Positions 24,986 through 32,463 of a DNA stretch of 64,000 nucleotides are shown one piece after another. Below the pieces are notes generated by a model, which saw nothing but the letters and a program-made list of their open reading frames with translations, was not told where the DNA came from and made no database searches. How positions within the stretch are numbered: the first letter of the stretch is position 1; every line of letters begins with the position of its first letter. Position numbers and translations under genes: made by a program. Source of the stretch: Microbacterium telephonicum (lineage in GTDB: Bacteria > Actinomycetota > Actinomycetes > Actinomycetales > Microbacteriaceae); assembly GCF_003651225.1 (NCBI RefSeq), contig NZ_RCDB01000001.1:124001-188000 (forward strand), in the 5' to 3' direction.

Positions 24986-27916
24986 TTGCTGCTGCTCCTC
25001 TGCCTGTTCGCGCTCGTTCCGCTGGTTCTCCCCTGGCTCGTCGGGCTGATCGGAGCACGCGCCTTCTATGTCGCCGCGGTCGTCCCGGTCGTGGCGTTCG
25101 GACATGCTCTGGCGCAGGCGCCCGCCGTCCTGTCGGGTGGGATCCTCACCGAGAGCTTCGCCTGGATCCCCGCACTCGGCATCGACATCTCGATGCGCCT
25201 CGACACCCTCGGCTGGGTGATGGCTCTCATCGTGACGGGCGTCGGCGCCCTCGTGATGGTCTACTGCCGGTGGTACTTCGACGGGAAGCGCGACGGCGTC
25301 GGACTCTTCTCGGCCGTCCTCCTCGCGTTCGCCGGTGCGATGTACGGACTGGTCCTCACGGACGACGCGATCATCCTCGTGATGCTCTGGGAGGTCACGA
25401 GCGTGCTCTCCTACCTCCTCATCGGCTTCTACCACCGTCGAGGCGCGAGCCGTCGTGCCGCGCTGCAGGCGCTGCTCGTGACGACCCTCGGCGGGCTGGT
25501 GATGTTCGTCGGTGTGGTGATCGTCGTCGTCCAGGCGGGCACCACGAGCATCGCCGGCATCATGGCGAGCTGGCCCGACACCGTCGCGGGCGATCCCGCG
25601 CTGCTGAACACGGCCGTCGTGCTGATCCTGGTCGGAGCGCTCAGCAAGTCGGCGATCTTCCCCTTCCACTTCTGGCTTCCGGGCGCGATGGCCGCCCCCA
25701 CCCCGGTGAGCGCGTACCTCCATGCCGCGGCCATGGTGAAGGCGGGCATCTACCTCATCGCGCGCCTCGCCCCCGCGCTCGCGCTCGCCGAGCCGTGGCG
25801 ACCGATCGTCATCACGCTCGGCGTGTTCACGATGCTCCTCGGCGGTCTGCAGGCGCTGCGCGAGAACGACCTCAAGCGCATCCTGGCCTTCGGCACGGTC
25901 TCGCAGCTCGGCCTGCTGACGGTCGTCATCGGCTACGGCACGCGCGACGCGGCCCTCGCCGGCCTGGCACTGCTGCTCGGCCACGCCCTCTTCAAGTCGT
26001 CGCTGTTCCTCGTCGTCGGCGTGATCGACCGCCAGCTGTCGACCCGCGACATCACCGAGCTCTCCGGCGTCGCGAAGCAGGCGCCCACGCTCGCGGTCTT
26101 CTCCGCGATCGCGGTCGCGTCGATGGCCGGCATCATCCCGACGCTCGGATTCGTGGCGAAGGAGACGGCGCTCACGGCGCTCCTGGACGACACCGCGAAC
26201 TCGGTGTGGGCGTGGGTCGCGCTCGTCGGCGTCGTGCTCGGCACCGTGCTCACCATGGCGTACGGCCTCCGGTTCCTGTGGGGCGCGTTCGCGACGAAGA
26301 AGGATGCCGCGGGCAAGGCGCTCCCCGCGACCGAATGGCCCGACCCGCCGATCGGCTTCCTCGGCGCGCCGATCCTGCTCTCCGGCCTCACCCTCGTCAC
26401 GGGATTCGCGGCGCCCGCGCTCGACACCGCGCTCGCCGGCTACGCCGATCTGTTCCCGGCTCCCGAGCACCCCGCGCACCTGGCCCTCTGGCACGGCTTC
26501 GAGCCGGCGCTGTGGATGTCGCTCGGATCGATCGTCGTCGGCATCCTCGTCTTCTGGGCCTCGCAGCGGCGCCCCCTGCCCGGACGGATCCTGCCGTTCA
26601 CGGCGCTGGATGCCTACAACGGCAGCCTCCGCGTCGTGGCGAAGGTGTCGGTGTGGACGACGACTCTCACTCAGCGCGGCTCGCTCCCCGTCTACGTCGG
26701 CACGATCTTCGTCGTCTTCGTCGCCGCGGAGGGCACCGCCCTGGTCGCCGGGCAGTTCTCCGGCGCCCACCTGGACGCGTGGCAGACGCCCATGCAGGTG
26801 ATCGTCGCGCCGATCATGATCCTGGCCGGGATCGTCGCCGTGCGGGCCCGCAAGCGCTACACCGGCATCGTGCTCGTCTCGGTCACCGGCCTCGGCATGG
26901 TGCTGCTGTTCGCCACGAGCGGCGCGCCCGACCTCGCCCTCACGCAGATCCTCGTCGAGACCGTCACCCTCGTGGCCTTCGCCCTCGTGCTGCGCCGGAT
27001 CCCCGCCCGCCTTGGCGACCACAACGCCTCGGTCGCGCCGGTGTGGCGCGCCGTGCTCGCGATCGGCGTCGGCGTGACGATGGCGTGCATCGCGATCATC
27101 GCGACCGGTGCGCGTGTCGCCGAGCCGATCTCCGACCGGTTCCCCGAGCTTGCCTACGAGCTCGGCCACGGGCGCAACGTCGTCAACGTGGCGCTCGTCG
27201 ACCTGCGCGGCTGGGACACGATGGGCGAGCTGTCGGTGCTCATCCTCGCCGCCACCGGTGTCGCCTCCCTCGTCTTCGTGACCAACCGGTCCGACACGCT
27301 CTCGCAGAGTATCTCGGCGCTGCCCACCGGCGCCGTGCGCACGCGCCGCCCCCTCGTCGAGACCGTCGACGGCCCGCAGCCGCGTCGCGCGCACCCGCGC
27401 AGCACCCGTCAGGCGTGGCTCGTGGGCGGGCAGCGGGTGCGGCCGGAGAACCGCTCGATCCTGCTCGAGGTGATCGTGCGCATCCTCTTCCACACGATCA
27501 TCGTCGTGTCGATCTACGTGCTGTTCGCCGGACACAATCTGCCCGGCGGCGGCTTCGCCGGCGGGCTCGTGGCGGGCATGGCGCTCGTCATGCGCTACGT
27601 CGCGGGGGGCCCCTACGAGCTCGGCGCGGCCGCGCCCACCGACGCGGGCCGACTGCTGGGGGCCGGGATGACGCTCGCCGTCGCGTGCGCCATCGTGCCG
27701 ATGCTGTTCGGCGCACCGCCGCTGACGAGCTGGTTCATCGAGACCGAGCTGCCGGTCCTCGGTCACGTCGAGTTCGTCACCTCCACGATCTTCGACATCG
27801 GCGTGTACCTCGTCGTCATCGGACTGGTGCTCGACGTGCTGCGCTCGCTCGGGGCCGAAGTGGACCGCCAGACGAAAGAAGCGAGCCAGCACGCCAGTCG
27901 GGCGGTGAAGTCGTGA
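24986..27916 (+). CDS. mrpA: Mrp Na+/H+ antiporter subunit A, fused with subunit B domain
   Basis: A 976-residue membrane protein, the largest subunit of a Mrp (Mnh/Pha) cation/proton antiporter, which exports Na+ in exchange for H+ for pH and salt tolerance. The N-terminal NuoL-like part has GFYHRRGASRRAAL and the HFWLPGAMAAPTPVSAYLHA motif with KAGIYL, characteristic of proton-pumping subunits. The C-terminal part (about 820-970) is a MrpB domain, as seen from GHNLPGGGFAGGLVAG. Such A-B fusions are common. TTG 24986 is taken as the start because GAGGAGG is placed 7 nt upstream. Its stop overlaps mrpC. Confidence 0.93.
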   Translation: MLLLLCLFALVPLVLPWLVGLIGARAFYVAAVVPVVAFGHALAQAPAVLSGGILTESFAWIPALGIDISMRLDTLGWVMALIVTGVGALVMVYCRWYFDGKRDGVGLFSAVLLAFAGAMYGLVLTDDAIILVMLWEVTSVLSYLLIGFYHRRGASRRAALQALLVTTLGGLVMFVGVVIVVVQAGTTSIAGIMASWPDTVAGDPALLNTAVVLILVGALSKSAIFPFHFWLPGAMAAPTPVSAYLHAAAMVKAGIYLIARLAPALALAEPWRPIVITLGVFTMLLGGLQALRENDLKRILAFGTVSQLGLLTVVIGYGTRDAALAGLALLLGHALFKSSLFLVVGVIDRQLSTRDITELSGVAKQAPTLAVFSAIAVASMAGIIPTLGFVAKETALTALLDDTANSVWAWVALVGVVLGTVLTMAYGLRFLWGAFATKKDAAGKALPATEWPDPPIGFLGAPILLSGLTLVTGFAAPALDTALAGYADLFPAPEHPAHLALWHGFEPALWMSLGSIVVGILVFWASQRRPLPGRILPFTALDAYNGSLRVVAKVSVWTTTLTQRGSLPVYVGTIFVVFVAAEGTALVAGQFSGAHLDAWQTPMQVIVAPIMILAGIVAVRARKRYTGIVLVSVTGLGMVLLFATSGAPDLALTQILVETVTLVAFALVLRRIPARLGDHNASVAPVWRAVLAIGVGVTMACIAIIATGARVAEPISDRFPELAYELGHGRNVVNVALVDLRGWDTMGELSVLILAATGVASLVFVTNRSDTLSQSISALPTGAVRTRRPLVETVDGPQPRRAHPRSTRQAWLVGGQRVRPENRSILLEVIVRILFHTIIVVSIYVLFAGHNLPGGGFAGGLVAGMALVMRYVAGGPYELGAAAPTDAGRLLGAGMTLAVACAIVPMLFGAPPLTSWFIETELPVLGHVEFVTSTIFDIGVYLVVIGLVLDVLRSLGAEVDRQTKEASQHASRAVKS

Positions 27917-28458
27917 ACGTCTCGCTCACTCTCATCATCATCATGGCGGTGCTCTTCGCAGCCGGCGTGTACGCGATGCTCGAGCGCAGCCTCACGCGGG
28001 TGCTCATCGGCTTCCTGCTGCTGGGCAACGCCGCCAACCTCTTCCTGCTCGTCGTCATGGGACGGCCCGGGGTCGCGCCGTTCTTCGGCGACGCGACGTC
28101 GCCCGATGACATCAGCGATCCGCTGCCACAGGCGCTGACCCTTACGGCGATCGTCATCACCTTCGCCGTGTCGGCCTTCCTGCTGGCGCTCATCTACCGC
28201 TCGTGGCAGCTGGGTCAGGCGGACACCGTGCTGGACGACGAGGCCGACCTCGAGGTGCGCGAGCGCGCCGTCGAGGACGAAGACACCATGGGAGACGAGA
28301 TCACCGACGAGGACGACGACGCGACGACCGACTTCATCGGGACCGAGACCGCGCCGATCGTCGTGCTTCACCAGCGCGACTTCGCCGAGCTGCGCGACGA
28401 TGCTCCGACGGACCGGCCCCGGCGGCAGAGCGACGACCGATCGGGAGACGACGCATGA
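27913..28458 (+). CDS. mrpC: Mrp antiporter subunit C with long acidic tail
   Basis: A 181-residue subunit related to NuoK, with three membrane segments (about 4-24, 29-50, 75-98) and the motifs MLERSLTRVLIGFLLLGNA and LPQALTLTAIVI. It works inside the Mrp complex. After residue 105 there is a tail of about 75 residues rich in Asp/Glu (for example VEDEDTMGDEITDEDDDA). Usual MrpC proteins end soon after the third segment at about 115-125 residues, so the tail is an extension. The GTG at 27913 overlaps the mrpA stop and the stop overlaps mrpD (ATGA). Confidence 0.92.
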   Translation: MNVSLTLIIIMAVLFAAGVYAMLERSLTRVLIGFLLLGNAANLFLLVVMGRPGVAPFFGDATSPDDISDPLPQALTLTAIVITFAVSAFLLALIYRSWQLGQADTVLDDEADLEVRERAVEDEDTMGDEITDEDDDATTDFIGTETAPIVVLHQRDFAELRDDAPTDRPRRQSDDRSGDDA

Positions 28459-30032
28459 ACGCCCTCGTCCCGCTGCTGGTCACGCTGCCGCTGCTCGGCG
28501 CCGCGATCGCGCTGATCTTCGGCCGGCGCCGTCGCGTGCAGGTCGGTGTGTCGCTGTCGACGCTGACCCTCGTGCTCGTGATCGCCGCGGTCCTCCTGTA
28601 CGCCGTCGACCAGTCCGACGTCCCGCTCGCGGTCTCCGTCGGCGGCTGGCCCGTGCCGTTCGGCATCGTGCTCTACGTCGATCGTCTCTCGGCGCTGCTC
28701 GTCGTCGTCTCGAGCATCGTGCTCCTGGCGGTCCTCCTGTTCTCGGTCGGCCAGGGCGCCGCCGACGGCGACGACGACACGCCGGTCTCGATCTTCCACC
28801 CGTCGTACCTCATCCTCTCGGCGGGCATCTTCAACGCGTTCATCGCCGGCGACCTCTTCAATCTGTACGTCGGATTCGAGATCCTCCTCGTCGCCTCGTA
28901 CGTGCTCATCACCCTCGGGTCGACCGAATCGCGCATCCGCACGGGCGTCGTCTACATCGTCGTCTCGCTCGTGTCGTCGATCCTGTTCCTTGCGGCGATC
29001 GCGGCGATCTACGGCGCGCTCGGCACCGTCAACATCGCGCAGCTGTCCGAGCGCATGATGGAGCTGCCGCAGGAGGTGCAGCTCGTCCTGCACCTCATGC
29101 TGCTGCTCGCGTTCGCGATCAAGGCGGCCGTCTTCCCGCTCTCGTTCTGGCTCCCCGACTCGTACCCGACCGCCCCGGCGCCGGTCACGGCGGTGTTCGC
29201 GGGCCTGCTCACGAAGGTCGGCGTCTACGCGATGATCCGCACCGAGACGCAGATCTTCCGCGACAACGACGTCAACACGCTGCTGCTCATCGTCGCGCTC
29301 GCCACGATGGTGGTGGGCGTGTTGGGTGCGGTGGCGCAGGCGGAGCTCAAACGCATCCTGTCGTTCACCCTCGTCAGCCATATCGGCTACATGGTGTTCG
29401 GGCTCGCCATCGCGACACCGGCGTCGCTCGGCGCCACGATCTACTACATGGTCCACCACATCGTGGTGCAGACGACCCTGTTCCTCGCGGTGGGCCTCGT
29501 GGAGCGCCGCGCCGGATCGACCTCCATCCTCAAGGTCAAGGGCCTCATGAAGGCGGCGCCCCTCATCGCGGTGCTCTACTTCGTGCCGGCGATCAACCTC
29601 GGCGGACTGCCGCCCTTCTCGGGCTTCATCGGCAAGTTCGCCCTGTTCGACGCGGCCGCGCAGGTCGGCTCGCCGCTCATGTACGTGCTCATCGGCGGCG
29701 GCATCGTCACGTCGCTGCTGACGCTCTACGCCCTCATGCGCGCCTGGAACCTGTCGTTCTGGCGCGAGGAGGAGGAGCACGGCGAGGAGACCGGCGTCGT
29801 CGACCGCATCGCGTACCTCGATGCCGCGCCCGCCGCCGCGACGCAGACCGAGCGTCGGGTGATCCCGCGCGTCATGACGTCGGCGACCGCCGGCATGGTG
29901 GCCGTCACGGTGGCCCTCACGATCTTCGCCGGACCCCTGTACGAGCTCTGCACCACCATCGGCGCCGCGCTGCAGGACCCGGTGTACATCGGCCAGGTCG
30001 ACGTGAAGACCCCGGAGGGGGCGATCGAATGA
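28455..30032 (+). CDS. mrpD: Mrp antiporter subunit D
   Basis: A 525-residue NuoM/N-like subunit with about 14 membrane segments. Proton-channel motifs are visible: LAFAIKAAVFPLSFWLPDSY, TAPAPVTAVFAGLLTKVGVY and HIGYMVFG. With MrpA it forms the ion-translocating part of the antiporter. An insertion of about 35 charged residues near 430-470 (WREEEEHGEETG) faces the cytoplasm by prediction. It overlaps neighbours on both sides by 4 nt, as expected for one polycistronic mRNA. Confidence 0.94.
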   Translation: MNALVPLLVTLPLLGAAIALIFGRRRRVQVGVSLSTLTLVLVIAAVLLYAVDQSDVPLAVSVGGWPVPFGIVLYVDRLSALLVVVSSIVLLAVLLFSVGQGAADGDDDTPVSIFHPSYLILSAGIFNAFIAGDLFNLYVGFEILLVASYVLITLGSTESRIRTGVVYIVVSLVSSILFLAAIAAIYGALGTVNIAQLSERMMELPQEVQLVLHLMLLLAFAIKAAVFPLSFWLPDSYPTAPAPVTAVFAGLLTKVGVYAMIRTETQIFRDNDVNTLLLIVALATMVVGVLGAVAQAELKRILSFTLVSHIGYMVFGLAIATPASLGATIYYMVHHIVVQTTLFLAVGLVERRAGSTSILKVKGLMKAAPLIAVLYFVPAINLGGLPPFSGFIGKFALFDAAAQVGSPLMYVLIGGGIVTSLLTLYALMRAWNLSFWREEEEHGEETGVVDRIAYLDAAPAAATQTERRVIPRVMTSATAGMVAVTVALTIFAGPLYELCTTIGAALQDPVYIGQVDVKTPEGAIE

Positions 30033-30607
30033 CCCCGACCGAGAAGCCCACGCCCCGCACGGTGTTCGCCGCCGTCTGGCGTCAGCTCCCGTTCTTCGTC
30101 TGGCTCGTCGCCCTGTGGATGCTCCTGTGGGGCCAGTTCACGGTGCTCGCCGCGCTCACCGGTCTCGTCGTCGCGATCATCGTGACGCGCATCTTCCGGC
30201 TCCCGCCCGTGGAGCTGTCGGGCCGGGTGAACCTGTGGTGGGGGATCGTCTTCGTCGCCGACTTCTTCTTCGCGCTCGTGCGCGGCTCGCTGATCGTCGC
30301 CTGGCAGGTCATCTCGCCCCGCCGTCGCGGTACCGGCATCATCGGCGTGCAGCTGCAGACCGACGACGACCTCATCATGACCCACGTCGCGGTGACGGCA
30401 TCCCTCGTGCCGGGCTCCCTCATCATCGACGTCGACCGCGACCGTCGCGTGCTGTACCTGCACGTGCTGGGGGTCGACGGGCCGGAGGATGTGGCCGCGC
30501 AGAAGCGCTCGGTCGAGCACTGGGAGGAGCGCATCGTCCGCGCGGTGGGTTCGCGCGCCCAGGTGAAGGCGATCGACGAGGCCGCCGCGGCGAGGAGGAC
30601 CCGATGA
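30029..30607 (+). CDS. mrpE: Mrp antiporter subunit E
   Basis: A 192-residue subunit with two N-terminal membrane segments (about 20-52), a further one (about 68-95) and a soluble C-terminal domain. That domain carries the family text MTHVAVTASLVPGSLIIDVD and LYLHVLGV. MrpE is needed for stability of the Mrp complex. Start and stop overlap the neighbouring genes by 4 nt. Confidence 0.92.
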   Translation: MTPTEKPTPRTVFAAVWRQLPFFVWLVALWMLLWGQFTVLAALTGLVVAIIVTRIFRLPPVELSGRVNLWWGIVFVADFFFALVRGSLIVAWQVISPRRRGTGIIGVQLQTDDDLIMTHVAVTASLVPGSLIIDVDRDRRVLYLHVLGVDGPEDVAAQKRSVEHWEERIVRAVGSRAQVKAIDEAAAARRTR

Positions 30608-30876
30608 CCACCGTTCTCCTCGTGATCATCAGCGCCGTGTTCGGCACCGCCGCGCTCCTGACCGTCTGGCGCATCATCGTCGGCCCGTCGATCCTCGACC
30701 GCGCCGTCGCCGCCGACGTGCTGCTCACCCTGCTCATCTGCGTGCTCGGCGCCGAGATGGCGATCAACCACCACACCCGCACGCTCCCCCTGCTGCTGAT
30801 CGTCGCGGCGGTCGGCGTGTTCGGGTCGATCTCGATCGCGCGCTTCGTGGCGCGCAAGGACGGAGGCGGACAGTGA
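30604..30876 (+). CDS. mrpF: Mrp antiporter subunit F
   Basis: A 90-residue subunit with three membrane segments. Signature text is VWRIIVGPSILDRAVAADVL and GAEMAINHHTRTLPLL. It is the intact copy; a second, damaged copy lies at 31241-31490. It overlaps mrpE and mrpG by 4 nt. Confidence 0.94.
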   Translation: MTTVLLVIISAVFGTAALLTVWRIIVGPSILDRAVAADVLLTLLICVLGAEMAINHHTRTLPLLLIVAAVGVFGSISIARFVARKDGGGQ

Positions 30877-31220
30877 TCGACGTGATCGTCCTCGTGCTCA
30901 TCCTCATCGGGGCGCTCCTGTGCCTCACGGCCACCATCGGGCTCTTCCGCTTCCGGGACGTGCCCACCCGGCTGCACGCCGCGACCAAGCCGCAGGTGCT
31001 CGGGTTCGTGCTCATCGCGATCGCGATCGCGCTGGCGCTGCAGTCCTGGGCCGTCGTGGCGTTCCTCGTGCCCGTCGTCCTGATCCAGCTGGCGACGGCC
31101 CCGGTGTCGGCGCACATGGTGGGCCGACAGGCGTACCGCAACGGCACACTCGACGAGACGTCTCTCGTCGTCGACGAGCTCGCCGACGAGCAGCGCACCC
31201 CTCCCGCCGCCGGCGGCTGA
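30873..31220 (+). CDS. mrpG: Mrp antiporter subunit G (first copy)
   Basis: A 115-residue subunit with three membrane segments and the signature FRFRDVPTRLHAATKPQVLG, followed by a short charged C-terminus. The GTG at 30873 overlaps mrpF. A close paralog (mrpG2, 31487-31837) lies downstream. Confidence 0.93.
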   Translation: MIDVIVLVLILIGALLCLTATIGLFRFRDVPTRLHAATKPQVLGFVLIAIAIALALQSWAVVAFLVPVVLIQLATAPVSAHMVGRQAYRNGTLDETSLVVDELADEQRTPPAAGG

Positions 31221-31240
31221 GCGGGTCCGTTCAGCTCGAG

Positions 31241-31490
31241 ATGACGCGCCGCCTTCGGCGTCGCCGCGCTGCTGACGGTGTGGCGGATCATCACGGGGCC
31301 GTCCATCCTGGACCGCGACGTCGCCTCGGACGTGCTGCTCACCCTCGTCATCTGCGCGCTCGGAGCCGAGATGGCCATCAACCATCACACCCGCACGCTG
31401 CCGGTGCTGCTGATCGTCGCGGCCATCGGGGTGTTCGGATCGATCTCGATCGCCCGCTTCGTGGCGCGGCGGGACCAGGAGGGTCGATGA
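31241..31490 (+). pseudogene. second mrpF copy, 5' end deleted and frame broken
   Basis: From 31251 the reading frame gives AFGVAALLTVWRIITGPSIL and GAEMAINHHTRTLPVL, close to intact mrpF. The expected start ATG (31241) is in another frame. Relative to mrpF the stretch between ATG and the TTCGGC codons is 23 nt shorter, and a TGA (31242-31244) closes the mrpF frame upstream. The only in-frame start left is GTG 31278, which would give a 70-residue protein lacking the first membrane segment. The stop overlaps mrpG2 by 4 nt, as in the first copy. Confidence 0.85.
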
Positions 31491-31837
31491 TCGACGTCAT
31501 CGTGGTCGTGCTGATCCTCATCGGCGCGCTGCTGTGCCTGACGGCCGCGATCGGTCTGCTGCGGTTCCGTGACGTGCCCACCCGGCTGCGCGCGGCGACC
31601 AAGCCGCAGGCGCTCGGCCTGCTGCTGATCTGCATCGCGATCGCCCTGTCGCTGGGCACGTGGCAGGTGGCGGCCTTCCTGCTGCCGGTCATGCTCATCC
31701 AGTTCGCGACGGCACCGCTGTCGGCGCACGTGGTCGGGCGTCAGGCCTACCGCAACGGCACGATCGACGAGGAGTCGCTGCTGGTCGACGAACTGGCCGA
31801 GCAGAAGCGCGCCGACGAGGCCGCGGCAGCCGAGTAG
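31487..31837 (+). CDS. mrpG: Mrp antiporter subunit G (second copy)
   Basis: A 116-residue paralog of MrpG that is intact: MIDVIVVVLILIGALLCLTA, LRFRDVPTRLRAATKPQALG and VVGRQAYRNGTIDEESLLVD align with the first copy without gaps. It differs by scattered substitutions, so the duplication is not recent or has been acted on by selection. With mrpF2 broken, its translation would depend on re-initiation at ATG 31487. Whether both G subunits enter the complex is unknown. Confidence 0.9.
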   Translation: MIDVIVVVLILIGALLCLTAAIGLLRFRDVPTRLRAATKPQALGLLLICIAIALSLGTWQVAAFLLPVMLIQFATAPLSAHVVGRQAYRNGTIDEESLLVDELAEQKRADEAAAAE

Positions 31838-31840
31838 GCC

Positions 31841-32455
31841 TCAGTCCGCCGCCAGCACCTCGGGGTGTGCCGTGAGCAGGTCGACCTGTTCGCGCCACGA
31901 CAGACCGACCATGCTCAGCACGACCCGTGCCACGGCGGCGGGGGCGTCGTCGGTCGTGAGCCGCAGTTCGCGCAGGGTGGCGCGGGCCGTCTCCTCCACG
32001 AGGAAGGCCAGCAGCCGCGGGGGGACGTCTCCGCGGAAGGCACCGGAGGCGACACCGGCGGCGGTCAGCTCGCGCACCCGTCGGCGCAGCGGGGCCAGCG
32101 CGACGACGGTATGCGCGACGTGGGCGTCGTCGAGGGCGATGTTGGCCGCCGCCCGCACGGCTGAGGCCTCGCGCCACAGCCGCACCGCCATGCGGGAGAG
32201 CGCCACTCCGGGATCGGGATCGTCGGTGGCGGCCGCGATCGCGTTGAAGCGCGCCGCCCCCACAGTGATGACCTCCCGGAGGAGCGCTTCGCGGTCGGAG
32301 AAGTGACCGTACACGGCCCGGCGCGACAGTCCCGCGGCGTGGGCGATCGTGTCGAGGGAGGCGTACGGGTCGGTCGACAGTAGCGTCTGGGCCGCGCGGA
32401 GCAGGGCTTCGCGGTTCGCGGTCGCGTCGCGTCGCCGGGCGGGGGCCGCGCTCAT
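31841..32455 (-). CDS. TetR-family transcriptional regulator
   Basis: A 204-residue TetR regulator with an N-terminal HTH (about 10-58; SLDTIAHAAGLSRRAVYGHF) and an all-helical ligand domain. It is the third gene of a minus-strand operon with two YhgE/Pip genes, starting 8 nt after the second. It probably represses this operon through the palindrome at 37229-37244. The start is uncertain: ATG 32455 is used here, with in-frame GTGs at 32461 and 32467 as alternatives. It converges with mrpG2, only 3 nt apart. Confidence 0.88.
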   Translation of the reverse strand: MSAAPARRRDATANREALLRAAQTLLSTDPYASLDTIAHAAGLSRRAVYGHFSDREALLREVITVGAARFNAIAAATDDPDPGVALSRMAVRLWREASAVRAAANIALDDAHVAHTVVALAPLRRRVRELTAAGVASGAFRGDVPPRLLAFLVEETARATLRELRLTTDDAPAAVARVVLSMVGLSWREQVDLLTAHPEVLAAD

Positions 32456-32463
32456 GAGCACCG

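Noticed and set aside
24929..27892. 987-codon open frame antisense to mrpA
   Set aside because: Its product is a low-complexity His/Arg/Asp/Glu string, the typical mirror of a GC-rich gene; mrpA on the other strand has clear domains.
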